From: Adiantum capillus-veneris
Taxonomy: Eukaryota; Streptophyta; Polypodiopsida; Polypodiales; Pteridaceae
Assembly (NCBI GenBank): GCA_014529385.2
Contig: CM043944.1
Coordinates: 172,114,740 to 172,178,739 of the forward strand
Length of the DNA: 64,000 bases
Direction of reading: 5' to 3'
Made by a program: the position numbers and the translations under genes. The notes beneath the pieces are model-generated. The model saw only the letters and a program-made list of their open reading frames with translations. It did not search any database and was not told the DNA's origin. This document shows positions 10,842 to 21,371 of this stretch, piece by piece; the stretch's first letter is position 1, and each line of letters opens with the position of its first letter.

Positions 10842-10870
10842 AAAAACTCAGATCTCAGATCTGAGTTTTT
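10842..10870 (+). promoter_or_regulatory. Second CACTA-1 hairpin, AAAAACTCAGATCT palindrome
   Basis: Arms 10842-10855 and 10857-10870 are perfect 14 bp reverse complements around a single C. Related, slightly decayed copies lie at 51594-51625 (CACTA-2) and 20349-20376 (third copy). Confidence 0.85.
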
Positions 10871-10899
10871 CGGTGCCCTCAAGCAAGGAGCAGGTAACG

Positions 10900-10902
<3 letters not shown>

Positions 10903-10942
<40 letters not shown>

Positions 10943-11024
10943 CTCCACACACACACACGAGGAGAGGAAGGAGAGCCAGGTATGCTCCTTCCCTCTCCTC
11001 ACTCTCATGTTCCCTTCCCCTCTT

Positions 11025-11065
<41 letters not shown>

Positions 11066-11072
11066 TAGTGTT

Positions 11073-11122
<50 letters not shown>
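10903..11122. repeat. (CT)n, (CA)n and (GA)n tracts in CACTA-1 leader
   Basis: CT run at 10903-10937, CA runs near 10948 and 11047, GA run at 11078-11121. The same order of tracts is kept in CACTA-2 and the third copy, so they are part of the element. The open frames they create are artefacts. Confidence 0.9.
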
Positions 11123-11126
<4 letters not shown>

Positions 11127-11160
11127 TACAAACAGAAACAAAAACGCACACACGCATACA

Positions 11161-11360
11161 TAAACAAAGAATGCACACACACATTGAGAGAGGAAAAGAG
11201 AGAGAGAGCATGCATAAACAAAAAACGCACACATTGAGAGAGGAAAAGAGAGAGAGAACATGCATAAACAAAAAATGCACACATTGAGAGAGGAAAAGAG
11301 AGAGAAAACATGCATAAACAAAAAAACGCACACACATTGAGAGAGAAAGAGAGAGAAACT
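11161..11360 (+). repeat. Minisatellite of about 50 bp in CACTA leader
   Basis: Four units of the form AAACAAA(A)AA-x-GCACACA followed by TTGAGAGAGGAAAAGAGAG and CATGCAT, starting near 11162, 11216, 11267 and 11316. The array is also present in CACTA-2 (51060-51260) and, shorter, in the third copy. Confidence 0.8.
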
Positions 11361-11404
11361 AATTTAACATCGTAGGAAACTAATTAAAATTAAAAGACCT
11401 AAAG

Positions 11405-11515
11405 ATCTAGCCAACGAGGAGTTGAACTCAAGACCTATTATTCAAGAGGGAAATGGCATAACCAATCTATCATACTTGGCATGGGTGATAGAAAGGTTAT
11501 ACCATTTATCTCTTT
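11405..11515 (-). other. tRNA-like relic inside CACTA-1
   Basis: On the minus strand AGTTCAACTCC (complement of 11418-11428) fits the RNA polymerase III B-box consensus RGTTCRANNCY. About 35 bp upstream, GATTGGTTATGCC resembles a tRNA D-arm. The same ~75 bp block is kept in CACTA-2 and twice in the third copy. I could not fold a complete cloverleaf, so this is a tRNA-derived relic at best. Confidence 0.35.
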
Positions 11516-11522
11516 TTATTGA

Positions 11523-12699
11523 CACACACATCCACACACGCGCGCACACACAAGAAGAAGAGAGTTATAACGTCGTAGGAAACTATCCTAAAAGACGTTA
11601 AAGATTAGGTTAGATGTAGAATTACGTTAAATTAGATTTAGGTTTATTTAAGTTAAATTAGATTAGATTAAGGTTTATTTTTAGTTAGATTTACGTTTAT
11701 TTACGCTAGATTTAGATTTACGTTATATTAGATTAGATTTAGGTCTCCATAGAGTATGATGCCTGCATGAAGCGGGTGAAGAAAGCCCTCAATGGAATAT
11801 AGGGTATTGCTGCCTTCACTCATGGTGGGCTCCGTCGATCCAAAAGTACTGGTGAAATGTCCTCAGAAGATAGGGAAGAAGGTGGATCTTCAGGGCGGCA
11901 AGAGTCACTACATCCCCGACAATGACCATCTAGACAACCTCTAGTCATTCAACTGCAACTTCAAAGTTAGTAACAAGAGCAAGAACGGTCCAAAGGTCCA
12001 ATTGCTATCGTCAGATGTGGATGGAGATGAGGCAGCGTCACCGCCGGAAGTTAACTCTCACATCTTTAGTGATGAGAATGCCAACTCTTGCCGAGTTATG
12101 TGAAAAATTATGTGTTAAATCAGTTTTAAGGTTCTTATAATCCCTGTTAGTTTAGTTCTTTGTTTTTAATATAACATAATTTACGTTAGATTTAGATTTA
12201 TGTTATATTAGATTAGACTTAGGTTTATTTAGGTTTACCCACACACACACACACACATACACACAAGAAGAAGAGAGTTTTAACGTCGTAGGAAACTATC
12301 CCAAAAGACGTTAAAGATTAGGTTATATGTAGACTTACGTTAAATTAGATTTAGGTTTATGTTTAGTTAGATTTACGTTTATTTAGATTTACGCTTATTT
12401 ACGTTAGATCGAGTCCACACAAGAATTACTTACGGTTTAGGGTTTAGAGTTGGACGAACAGTGAAAAGATCTACTGTGAAAAGATGTTAAGATGCTGTGA
12501 AGTGCTACAGCTAGAGAAGAGGCAAAGGGGTTTTGTCCACTACATGCAGTATCATGTAGTCGTGGGTCTGTAGATTTGTTGTACCCACAAATATAGGTAT
12601 TGACCAATAACGACGAGATTATAACCCGGTGGTTCTGATCTCCGTGCACCTCTAGACCGAGGTGTGCGCCGGGGATTGGACATGACTAGAGAATGTGAG

Positions 12700-12743
<44 letters not shown>

Positions 12744-12800
12744 GACGAAGAATGCCAATAGAATATTAAATTTGTTGTCCAGGTTATAAGATTTTTATCC
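11523..12800 (+). other. CACTA-1 5' non-coding region
   Basis: Contains AT-rich GATTTACGTTTATTTA-like repeats (11610-11740 and 12170-12410), a spliced-leader-like region (11741-12110) without a convincing frame, (CA)n at 12239 and (GA)n at 12702. Matching sequence in the same order lies at 49620-51050 in CACTA-2. Confidence 0.6.
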
Positions 12801-12805
12801 TCATT

Positions 12806-15600
12806 ATGAGTAGTGACGAGGATGTGGGACCGTCCAACCGAAACACCTATCTCTCAACGAGGGTCTTATGTCCTTGTAATCGATGCAAGCATGCTGTGAG
12901 ACGGACAAGACGTGTTTCTTTGCAGCACGTTCGCGAATTTGGTGAGTTCGATCCATCTATTATAGATCTAGTTGTTGCCAATTATAACTCGTCGGACTCT
13001 GACGCTGGCCAACAAGCAACAATCTCTCAACCCAATAGACGTGTTCGCAGGCGCTTTGGTCAAGCAGCATATGTGAGGCCACAAGATGTAGCCTCTGACA
13101 TCTCGGGGGATGATCATGCAGAGCACATTCCCAACGAGGCAATGTTTTAGCCCGAGATTGATGAAATGATCGAGACGATCATGGATTCAGAAAGGCTTAT
13201 CTATGATGATATGAAAAGTGAAGCCGATATGCCATTGTATATAGGAGCACATATGTCTAGATTGAAAGCACTCCTGGTTCTTCTCAACATTCAGGCAAAG
13301 TTTGGATGGAGTGACACTAGCGTCACAGCGCTTTTCAAGTGATCTATTACAATTAGTTTACTTTAATAAAACTCTAAATGTATAATGATTTGATAGATTT
13401 TTACACGACTGTATCGTATTTTTATGTTGTGTAGATTGCTTAAAGAGCACATACTACCAGCTGACGATGTGATGCCAGATTTCCAAGATGAAGCAAGAAA
13501 GATTTTGCGAAACTTGGGGATGGATTATAATTCTATCCACGCTTGTCCTAATGACTGCATTCATTTCAGAGGGGAATACATAGACATGGAGAAGTGTCCG
13601 AAATGTGATTCCGAAAGATATCGAGTAGATCTCCACGGGACAAAAATTCCACAAAAGGTTTTGCGAAATTTTCCTCTGCTTCCTCACATCAAGCATTTCT
13701 TCGAATGTCAGTCCATGGCCGCCCTAGCATCATGGCATGAGGAGAATAAATCTTCGGATGGTGTGCCGAATTCCTGCAGATTGCGCAGCCTGGAAACATA
13801 TAGATGGAACATGGTCGGATTTTGCCAGGGAAGCTCGAAATTTGCGCTTAGGCCTGGCTATGGATGGCATAAATCCATTTGGTCAAAGATCAACATCTTA
13901 CAGTGTATGGCCCGTTGTCATCGTCAACTACAACATTCCCCCGTGGTTGACTACGAAGAAGGGGCACCTATGGCTAAGCTTGATTGTGCCAGGGCGATAT
14001 AAAGTGGAGAATATGGATGTGTATCTTTGTCCACTATTGGAAGAGCTACAACAATTGTGGATTGGCATAGAGGTGGTGGATATGAGCCAACACACAGGAC
14101 GACGGAATGCTTTGATCAGAGGCATTCTAATGTGGACCATGCATGACTATCCCGGGCTAACAGAATGCTCAGGTGATCTATTGACACTCCTCACTCAGAC
14201 ACTGTAAATCTTGTTTTTTCCCATAGTTGATCTATTATCATGTGTATACATGCAGGGCTTCAAACAAGTGGATACAGAGCATGTGTCACATGTGGACCTA
14301 GACTGAATGCACATAGGGCGCCCTCACTGAAGAAGCAAATCTACGAAGGTCATCAAGCGTATCTTCCAGAGAATCATGTGTTACGCGACGGCTTTTTGGG
14401 AAGAGAGCCACCAAGGATGTCTGCACAAGCATGGTTAGAGCAGAAGGAGATGTGCGATGACGGATTGCCTCCAGGGATGAAGAGACTATCTCTATGGTAC
14501 GAGTTACCATACTGGCCCCGACTCATGATCAATCACTTGCTCGATCCAATGCACATATTCAAGAATGTGGGTAATCTACTATGGGACCATCTGACCGGCA
14601 AGAAAGATACTTTGGGATCCAGAGTTGACCTTAGAAATGTGGATCGTATGGAGCAATATTGGCCGCAAACAGCGTCTGATGGATTGATAAAACTCCCTAA
14701 AGCACCATGGATTTTCACAGGATCCCAAGAACGCAAAGTAAAAGAGACCATTCGATCTTTGCGGACCCCCACTGGCGTAATGCACTCGCTCCGAACGTGT
14801 TTTACTAAAGAAGGAAAGCTTACCGGTTTGAAGTCACACGATTGGCATAAAATGTGTCAGGTACGTTCATAGTGGACTTTAATATCATTGCATAAAATGT
14901 GGAATTTAATATCATTGCTGCACATACTTTATAGTTTATTTTACCGGTTTCCATTGAGGGATGTTTGTCTCTCGACATCCGTAACACAATCTACAAACTT
15001 GCAAAGCTGGTGCAATGGATCTCACAAAAGGAGATCAACGTAGACTCCATACCATTCGCAAAACTAAACGCTGCGGAGGTTGTGTGCATGTTTGAGAAAC
15101 ATTTTCCTACTACCATGCTAACCATTCAGGTGCATCATCTTGTTCACATAGTTGATGAGGTGGAAATAGTTGGCACAGTTCATTCCAGATGGATGTTCTT
15201 CTTAGCACGTTTCATGAAAATGCTTAAGGGATATGTGCGTCAAAAGGCACGTCCAGAGGGTAGCATGGCAGAAGGTTGGTTGGTATCAGAGTCCCTAGTG
15301 TACATTGGAGAGTGGCTAGACGGATTTGATAAAGCCCGGGACACGCTATGGCGAACCATAGATGATGAGCGCATATCTGGGATTGTCATGTGCAATCTCG
15401 GTGTTGAGAAGAAGATGACGGAAGATCTAGAGGCTAAAATCAACCGATTTTGCATGCTTCACAATCCAGTGATGCAAAAGTGGATTTCACAATATGAGGA
15501 TGCAAAGCAAGAGCGACAAAGGGCACGAATCGAGTGGAGACGGGGAAAAGCTCCGTGCTGTAAAAGCTCTGGCTCTCTAAGTACCTTCCATGGTGTATAA
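12806..15600 (+). pseudogene. TNP2-type CACTA transposase, broken copy
   Basis: Encodes the catalytic transposase of CACTA elements. Exon 1 (12806-about 13337) has CPCNRCKHAVRRT, the Transpos_assoc zinc-binding motif. Exon 2 (13435-14172) has CPNDCIHFRGEY and CPKCDSERY plus AMDGINPFGQRSTSYSVWPV, the Transposase_21 core. Exon 3 (14256-14860) has LDPMHIFKNVGN. Exon 4 (14935 onward) has FILPVAIEGCL and MFFLARFMK..LKGYV, the DUF4218 region. Introns are GT-AG and shared with CACTA-2. Lesions: TAG at 13148-13150 (GAG in CACTA-2), a 2 bp deletion near 13762, and a ~1 kb deletion at about 15548 that removes DUF4216. Not functional. Confidence 0.9.
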
Positions 15601-15777
15601 CGCTCTTTTCTACTCGCGCTCACATCTTTTGATTGAAAATTCTGAGTTTTCGACTTGCCTCTTCTATCACTCAATTCATTGCGTCATTGTATTTATATGC
15701 GTCATTACGTCATTGTATTTAATGGTCTTTGCGTCATTGTCTACTCTATTCATTCAATATAAAGTTTAAATATTCGT

Positions 15778-17098
15778 GTGTTTAACGCAGGTATGGATGA
15801 TGAGGAGTTTCTTTCTTCTTTGTCACCGCAGCAGAGACAGTGGTACGTGGAGAGTCATCGCTCTAGCGCATCATCGCGCGTTCCTACTCCATCCGCATCT
15901 CCCTCTCTTTCGGAGCATTCGGCATGCTCCGAAGCTTCGGTGTTGACGAGACGATCTTCACACTCATCTAGACACCGACGCTCTAGTGGTGGCGGTGGCG
16001 GTTGTTGTGGGGATTCTGCCGCCGATGCCTCCACACCACCTCGTGTTCGACGAGGCTCTTTACCCTCCCCTTCTTTGCCCGCCCCCACACCAGCCACAGC
16101 ATCGCCATCTACGCCAGGTTTTGCGCGGCTGACTGTTCCTAGAAGCTACACACCTCTACCTACTCCGCTAGGAGCCACCCCACTCGACACTCCTCGCTTC
16201 GGGGCCCAGACGCCGGTGGAGACACCTGACGTCCGTACCCCCATCGACACGCCGCTAGAGACCCCTGCCGAGACACCTGGGTTCGTCATCGGCCAGATGG
16301 CTTGCCTTACTCCGTCGACTTCAGCGGCGGCATCATCATGGATGATGATGGCAAGAAGGTGATCTCGCGCATGCGTGGTCTTTGCTCTCAGTTGTTTAGA
16401 CACTACATACTAAACAAATGGAGTGAAGTACCAAGTGATTTAAAAGCCAGAGTCATCAGCATACTTCATGATGAGTTTCCCGTTCCAACACGGGATCAGC
16501 GCTTCAATGAAGACCTGATGAAGATTCGAATGCGCGAATACTGCAAACACAAGCGTTCCGAAGTGCAAAAAGCAATCAAGCATGGGTGGAACGGGCCAGA
16601 TTGGCTGGCCAAAGAAGATTGGAAGACTGCGAAGAAAGCACCGCGCGAGAATCCCGACAAGTGGAAGCAACAAAAGGATGCAGCTAGAGTGCGAGTAGAG
16701 GCAGGGAGCTCGCACCACTTGGGGAGTGGTGGATGGGAATCATTTGAGGCCGATTTTGTAAGTGTTTTCGCATTGCTCTTTATGTTCGATAGTTTAGGGT
16801 TTATGAATTTTTTAATTCTAACATAATGAAATCTTTGTATGTTTTGACAGTGGTCGATGACAGGACGTGATCTCACACCGTACGAGCGCGAGTACGCAGG
16901 CAGGAAGGGCTTAAGCGCCCTGATGGACATTCTCAGTTCTCGCGGCGGCATGGTTAGTAGTAGGGTTTACTCTTTTCTATTTTTTGTATTGTTTTATAAA
17001 TGTCGTTATATGTTTATACTTACTGAAAGCTGTCTTATTGTCTTTTTTTGCAGAATCCGACAGATACGCCGCTTGGATGCGATGAGACGTCTGACTAG
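15778..17098 (+). pseudogene. TNP1/TNPA-like second CACTA gene, broken copy
   Basis: The second gene of CACTA elements, which usually encodes a protein that binds subterminal repeats. The product starts MDDEEFLSSLSPQQRQWYVE and is followed by a Ser-rich part, a Gly run, and a Pro/Thr-rich stretch of repeated TP(L/V)-x-TP. A conserved C-terminal domain (from about 16302) has KWSEVPSDL, YCKHKRSEVQKAI, NPDKWKQQKDAAR and GSSHHLGSGGWESFEADF, resembling Transposase_24 (Ptta/En/Spm). Introns at 16758-16850 and 16953-17053 (GT-AG) lead to the terminal exon NPTDTPLGCDETSD and a stop at 17096-17098. A ~4 bp deletion near 16283, relative to CACTA-2, shifts the frame between the two halves. Confidence 0.8.
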
Positions 17099-17469
17099 AG
17101 GACGTCAGTTTAGCCGTAGCTAGATAGCATTAGTTTAGGGTTTCTCATAGCTTATGTATCATGAGACGGATTTTATACGTCTTTTTGAACCATGTATATT
17201 ATTACATTTGTCACCGCAGTTCATTTTGCAAATCAATTCTTTATGCCTATGATGTTGTACAATTCTCATTATTACATTTGCCAATCAATTCATTTTGCCT
17301 ATGATGTGTACAATTGTCAATTTTACGCTTGTCAATTTTGCAAACAATGCATCTTGTGGGTGACTATTTTGGGTCTATTATCTACCCTTGCACTTTTTTT
17401 AAAAAGTGAATCAAGTACAATATGGTTGATGGGTGGCAGGGCATTCAATGCCCTATCACCAAAAAAAAT

Positions 17470-17712
17470 TCTCTCAGGCGTCGCTATAACCGTCGCTATT
17501 TATGGCTCTGGAGCGTCGCTATAAGCGTCGCTATAGACTTCTGTGTAAACGTCACTATAACCGTCGCTATGAGCGTCTCTATATAGCGACGCTTATAGCG
17601 ACGCTCTCGTAGCGACGCTATTAGCGACGGTTTTAGCGACGCCGGGGGTTATAAAAACCTAGTGTATTTCCTTCGCTAACAGCGTCACAAGAGCACACAA
17701 CCTCTTGTAGTG
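17470..17712 (+). promoter_or_regulatory. CACTA-1 3' subterminal repeat cluster
   Basis: More than ten copies of (A/G)GCGTCGCTATA or its complement TATAGCGACGC lie within 240 bp of the terminus, in both orientations. Known En/Spm elements have such arrays as TNPA-binding sites; the binding here is inferred from that. Confidence 0.85.
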
Positions 17713-19191
17713 CTATGCACTAAAATGGGTTGTATGAGCCATATATCTGATTTTAGCACATAGTATGGGCCTTAACTGCCCATATCATGTTGGATGATTT
17801 TGTAACAGTACAGGGGTGAACTAATGATTCTCACCTCCACCCATGAAAATTCTTGTGTTGGTTTGGGTGGCGGTCCCGAACCATACTATGTGCTAAAATG
17901 GACCGTATGTCTCATACGACCCATTTTAGCACATATTATGGGCCTTGATTGCCCATACCATATTGGATGGCTGTGAAGTATTGTAGGGAACGGAGAATAG
18001 TGCTCACCCCCACTTGTGCAAAGTCATGTGGAAATCCAATATGGTTTGGGTAGTCTCGAACCATACTATGCGCAAGAATGGGTCGTATGGCTCATAGGAC
18101 CGTATGGCTCATATGGTCCATCTTAACGCATAGTATGGGCTTTGACCGCCCAAATCATATCAAATAGCTTTGAGACTTTTCATGAATAAACGAATAATAC
18201 TCAAACTTTTCCATGCCAAGTCTTATGGCCATCCAATATGGTTTGAGAGGTCTTGACCCATACTATGTGCTAGAATTTCTTGTATGAACCATATGTCGCA
18301 TTTTAGCACATAGCATGGGCCTTGACTGCCCATACCATATTAGATGGCTGCGAAAATTTTTAGGGGTGAAAATATTATATTCTTTCACACTCATGAAAAG
18401 TCTTGTATCCACCCAATATAGTTTGGGTATTCCCGACCCATACTATGCGCTAAAATGGGTCGTAAGGATCATACGTCCAATTTTAGCGCTTAATATGGGC
18501 CTTGATCGCCCTACAATATCAGATGCTTGTGTAACATTGCAAGAGTGAGTTAATGGTGATCAGTCCCATCCATACAGAGTCTTTTGGCCATCCAATATGT
18601 TTTGGGAGATCTGTAACCATACTATGTGCAAAAAAGGACTGTATGTCTCACACGGCCCATTTTAGCACATATTATGGGTCCTAATCTCCCATACCATATC
18701 GAATGGCTATGAAAATTTGTAGGGATGAAAGAATAGAGCTTATACCCACCTGTACAAGGTCTTATGTCCATCCAATATGGTTTCAATGGTCTTAAACCAT
18801 ATTATGCGCTAGAATGGATCGTATGTATCATATGGTCCATTTTAGCGCATAGTATGGGCTTTAACCACGCAAACATATGGAATAGCTGTGAGACTTTGCA
18901 CGAGTGAGGAAATAGTACTCAACCTTGCTCATGGAAAGTTTTATGGTCATCCAATATGGTTTGAAAGATCTCAACCCATACTATGTGCTAAAATTTGTTG
19001 TATGAGCCATATGTCTCATTTTAGTACATAGTATGGGCCTTGACTGCCAATACCATATCGGATGGCTGAAAAATTTTGTAAGGGTGGAAAAATTATACTC
19101 TCCCCAACTCGTGCAAAATCTTCTGACCATCCAATATAGTTTGGGCAATCTGGACCCATACTATGCACTAAAATGGGCCGTATCGCTCATA
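17713..19191. repeat. 180 bp dyad satellite, middle block (about 8 units)
   Basis: The anchor TTTTAGC recurs at 17751, 17934, 18121, 18301, 18481, 18660, 18840 and 19019, a period close to 180 bp. It directly continues the left block once CACTA-1 is removed. Short frames here are artefacts. Confidence 0.9.
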
Positions 19192-19549
19192 CACTACAAG
19201 ATATTATGTGCACTTGTGACACCTTTAGCGACGGAAATACATTGGGTTTTTTTACTCCCCGAGGTCGCTACCACCGTTGCTAAAACCATCGCTATGCAAA
19301 CGTTGCCATATGCATCGCTAAACTGCGATGCATATAGAGACTCCTATAACGACGTCTATAGCGACAATTGCAGTCCTTCTATAGCGACACTTATAGCGAC
19401 GTTGCAAAACCTTATATAGAGACGCTTATAGCGACGGCCGAGAGTAAAATTTTTTGGGTGGTAGGGTATTGAATGCTTCGCATCCATCAACCATATTGAA
19501 TGTTTCTAGAATAAGGTATACTTAAATGAATCCAAGATAAGCACAAATT
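19192..19549 (-). mobile_element. CACTA 3'-terminal fragment
   Basis: Starts CACTACAAGATATTATGTGC and then follows the 3' end of CACTA-2 (CTTGTGAC, TTAGCGACGGAAATACA, subterminal TAGCGACG repeats, GGGTGGTAGGG, CATCAACCATATTG). Homology fades near 19495. No opposite terminus is present, so this is a truncated end in the same orientation as CACTA-2. Confidence 0.8.
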
Positions 19550-20154
19550 CATCCAATATGTTTTGGGAGGTCTGTAACTATACTATGTGCAAAAAAGGAC
19601 TGTATGTCTCACACAACCCATTTTAGGACATGTTATGGGTCCTAACTGTCCATACCATATCGAATGGCTATGAAAATTTGTAGGGATAAAAGAATAGAGC
19701 TTATACCCACCTATACAAAGTCTTATGTCCATCGAATATGGTTTCAACGGTCTTAAACCATACTATGCGCTAGAAGGATCGTATGTCTCATACGGTCCAT
19801 TTTAGCGCATAATATGGGCTTTAACCACGCAAACCATATGGAATAGCTGTGAGACTTTGCACGAAAGAGGAAATAGTACTCAATCTTTCTCATGAAAATT
19901 CTTATGGTCATCCAATAAGGTTTGAAAGATCTCGACCCATACTATGTGCTAAAATTTGTTGTATGAGCCATATATCTCATTATAGTACATAGTATGGGCC
20001 TTGACTACCAATACCATATCAGATGGCTGAAAAAATTTGTAAGGGTGGAAAAATTATACTCTTCCCCACTCGTGCAAAGTCTTCTGGCATCCAATATAGT
20101 TTGATAAATCGGGACCCATACTATGCACTAAAATGGGCTATATCGCTGATACAC
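19550..20154. repeat. Satellite block duplicated from 18589-19191
   Basis: 19550-20152 aligns along its whole length with 18589-19191 (CATCCAATATGTTTTGGGAG at both starts, TATCGCT(C/G)ATAC at both ends), with scattered substitutions. Each copy is followed at its right end by a CACTA terminus. Confidence 0.85.
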
Positions 20155-20240
20155 CACTACAAGAGGTACTTAATAGTAGAGACGCTCGTTGTGCGACGCT
20201 CAAACATGAAAAACACGGGCGTCTCTATAAGCGTCTTTAT

Positions 20241-20291
20241 AGGCGTCTCTATGTTACTTGTCACTATGTTACAAGTAACATAGCGACGCCT
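20241..20291 (+). promoter_or_regulatory. 5' subterminal hairpin of third CACTA copy
   Basis: Arms 20241-20261 and 20271-20291 pair over 21 bp with one mismatch (AGGCGTCTCTATGTTACTTG...), loop of 9. The arm sequence differs from that of CACTA-1 and CACTA-2, yet position and pairing are preserved. Confidence 0.8.
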
Positions 20292-20516
20292 ATAGCGACA
20301 CTTATAGCGACGCCGCAAGGGCTAAAAAAATTAACCGAGAGCGTCCGAAAACTCAGATCTCATATCTGAGTTTTTGGCGCACGTTCAAGCAAGCAAGGTA
20401 ACGCTCTCCCTCTCTCTCTCTCTCTTTCTTCTCCACACACACACACACACAAGGAGAGGAAGGAGAGCCAGGTATGCTCCTTCCCTCTCCTCACTCTCAT
20501 GTTCCCTTCCCCTCTT

Positions 20517-20549
<33 letters not shown>

Positions 20550-21371
20550 TTGTGTTTTTGAGAGAGAGAGAGAGATAGAGAGAGAGTACAAGCATAAACA
20601 AAAAACGCACACACACATGCATAAACAAAGAATGCACACACACATTGAGAGAGGAAAAGAGAGAGAGAGAGAGCATACATAAACCAATAAACAAATAATG
20701 CACACACACATTGAGAGAGGAAAAGAGAGAGAGAAAAGAAGAAGAAGAAGAGAGTCTTAGCATCATAGGAAACTATCCCAAGAGACCTTAAAGATCTAGT
20801 CGACAGGAGTTGAACTCAAGACCTGTTATTCATGAGGGAAATGGCATAACCAATCTATCACACTTCGGTGATAGAGCAGTTATACCATTTTTCTCCTTTT
20901 TTTATTGGCGTGCACACACACCCAAGAAGAAGAGAGTTTAATTTAACGTCGTAGGAAACTAATTAAAGAGATATAAAAATCTAGCCGACGAGGAGTTGAA
21001 CTCAAGACCTGTTATTCAAGAGAAAATGGCATAACCAATCTACCACACTTGGGTGATAGAAAGGTTATACCATTTCTTTGTTAGTTCGTTCCACCCTAAA
21101 ATGTCGACGTTTACACCATGTTGTTGTGTATGACTTATACTACAACGAACAAAGATTATGAGTGGCCATTCAAACATCTAGAAATCCGTGAGTCATACAT
21201 TGCAAACTTACCTTGGTCAGGAAACCCTGAGAGTACTCCCACTCCTCCTCAATGGCTCTCCAGACCCGCTGGATAATGCATCGATGGTCATCTTTTTCGT
21301 CTCCATTCTTGCTTTGCATCCTCGTATTGTGAAATCCACTTTTGCATCGCTGGATTGTGAAACATTCTAAA

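Larger units (their letters stand above)
10690..17712 (+). mobile_element. CACTA-1: En/Spm-type DNA transposon, 7023 bp
   Basis: Termini CACTACAAGAGG (10690) and CCTCTTGTAGTG (ending 17712) are perfect 12 bp inverted repeats, flanked by the 3 bp target duplication CTA (10687-10689 and 17713-17715). Removing the element and one CTA restores the satellite motif CATACTATGCACTAAAAT. It carries a TNP2-type transposase gene, a TNP1-like gene, 5' subterminal hairpins, a minisatellite and GCGTCGCTATA subterminal repeats. It is about 1 kb shorter than CACTA-2 because of an internal deletion near 15548. Both genes are broken, so it is non-autonomous now. Confidence 0.95.

Noticed and set aside
10817-11337. 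Several overlapping long frames on both strands, one of 161 residues
   Set aside because: All are produced by CT, CA and GA tracts and the ~50 bp minisatellite; the same holds for 20374-20766 and 51070-51618.
11161-11360. CRISPR-like regular repeats
   Set aside because: Direct 50 bp units without unique spacers, inside a plant transposon; a minisatellite. The 21 bp repeats at 55080 were rejected for the same reason.
15855-16403. Antisense frames opposite the TNP1-like gene
   Set aside because: The repetitive GVS and RRR patterns are complements of the TP-repeat and Ser-rich coding sequence.
19033-19419. Frame running from satellite into a CACTA end (128 residues)
   Set aside because: It crosses an insertion border between two non-coding repeats, so it is a chance frame.
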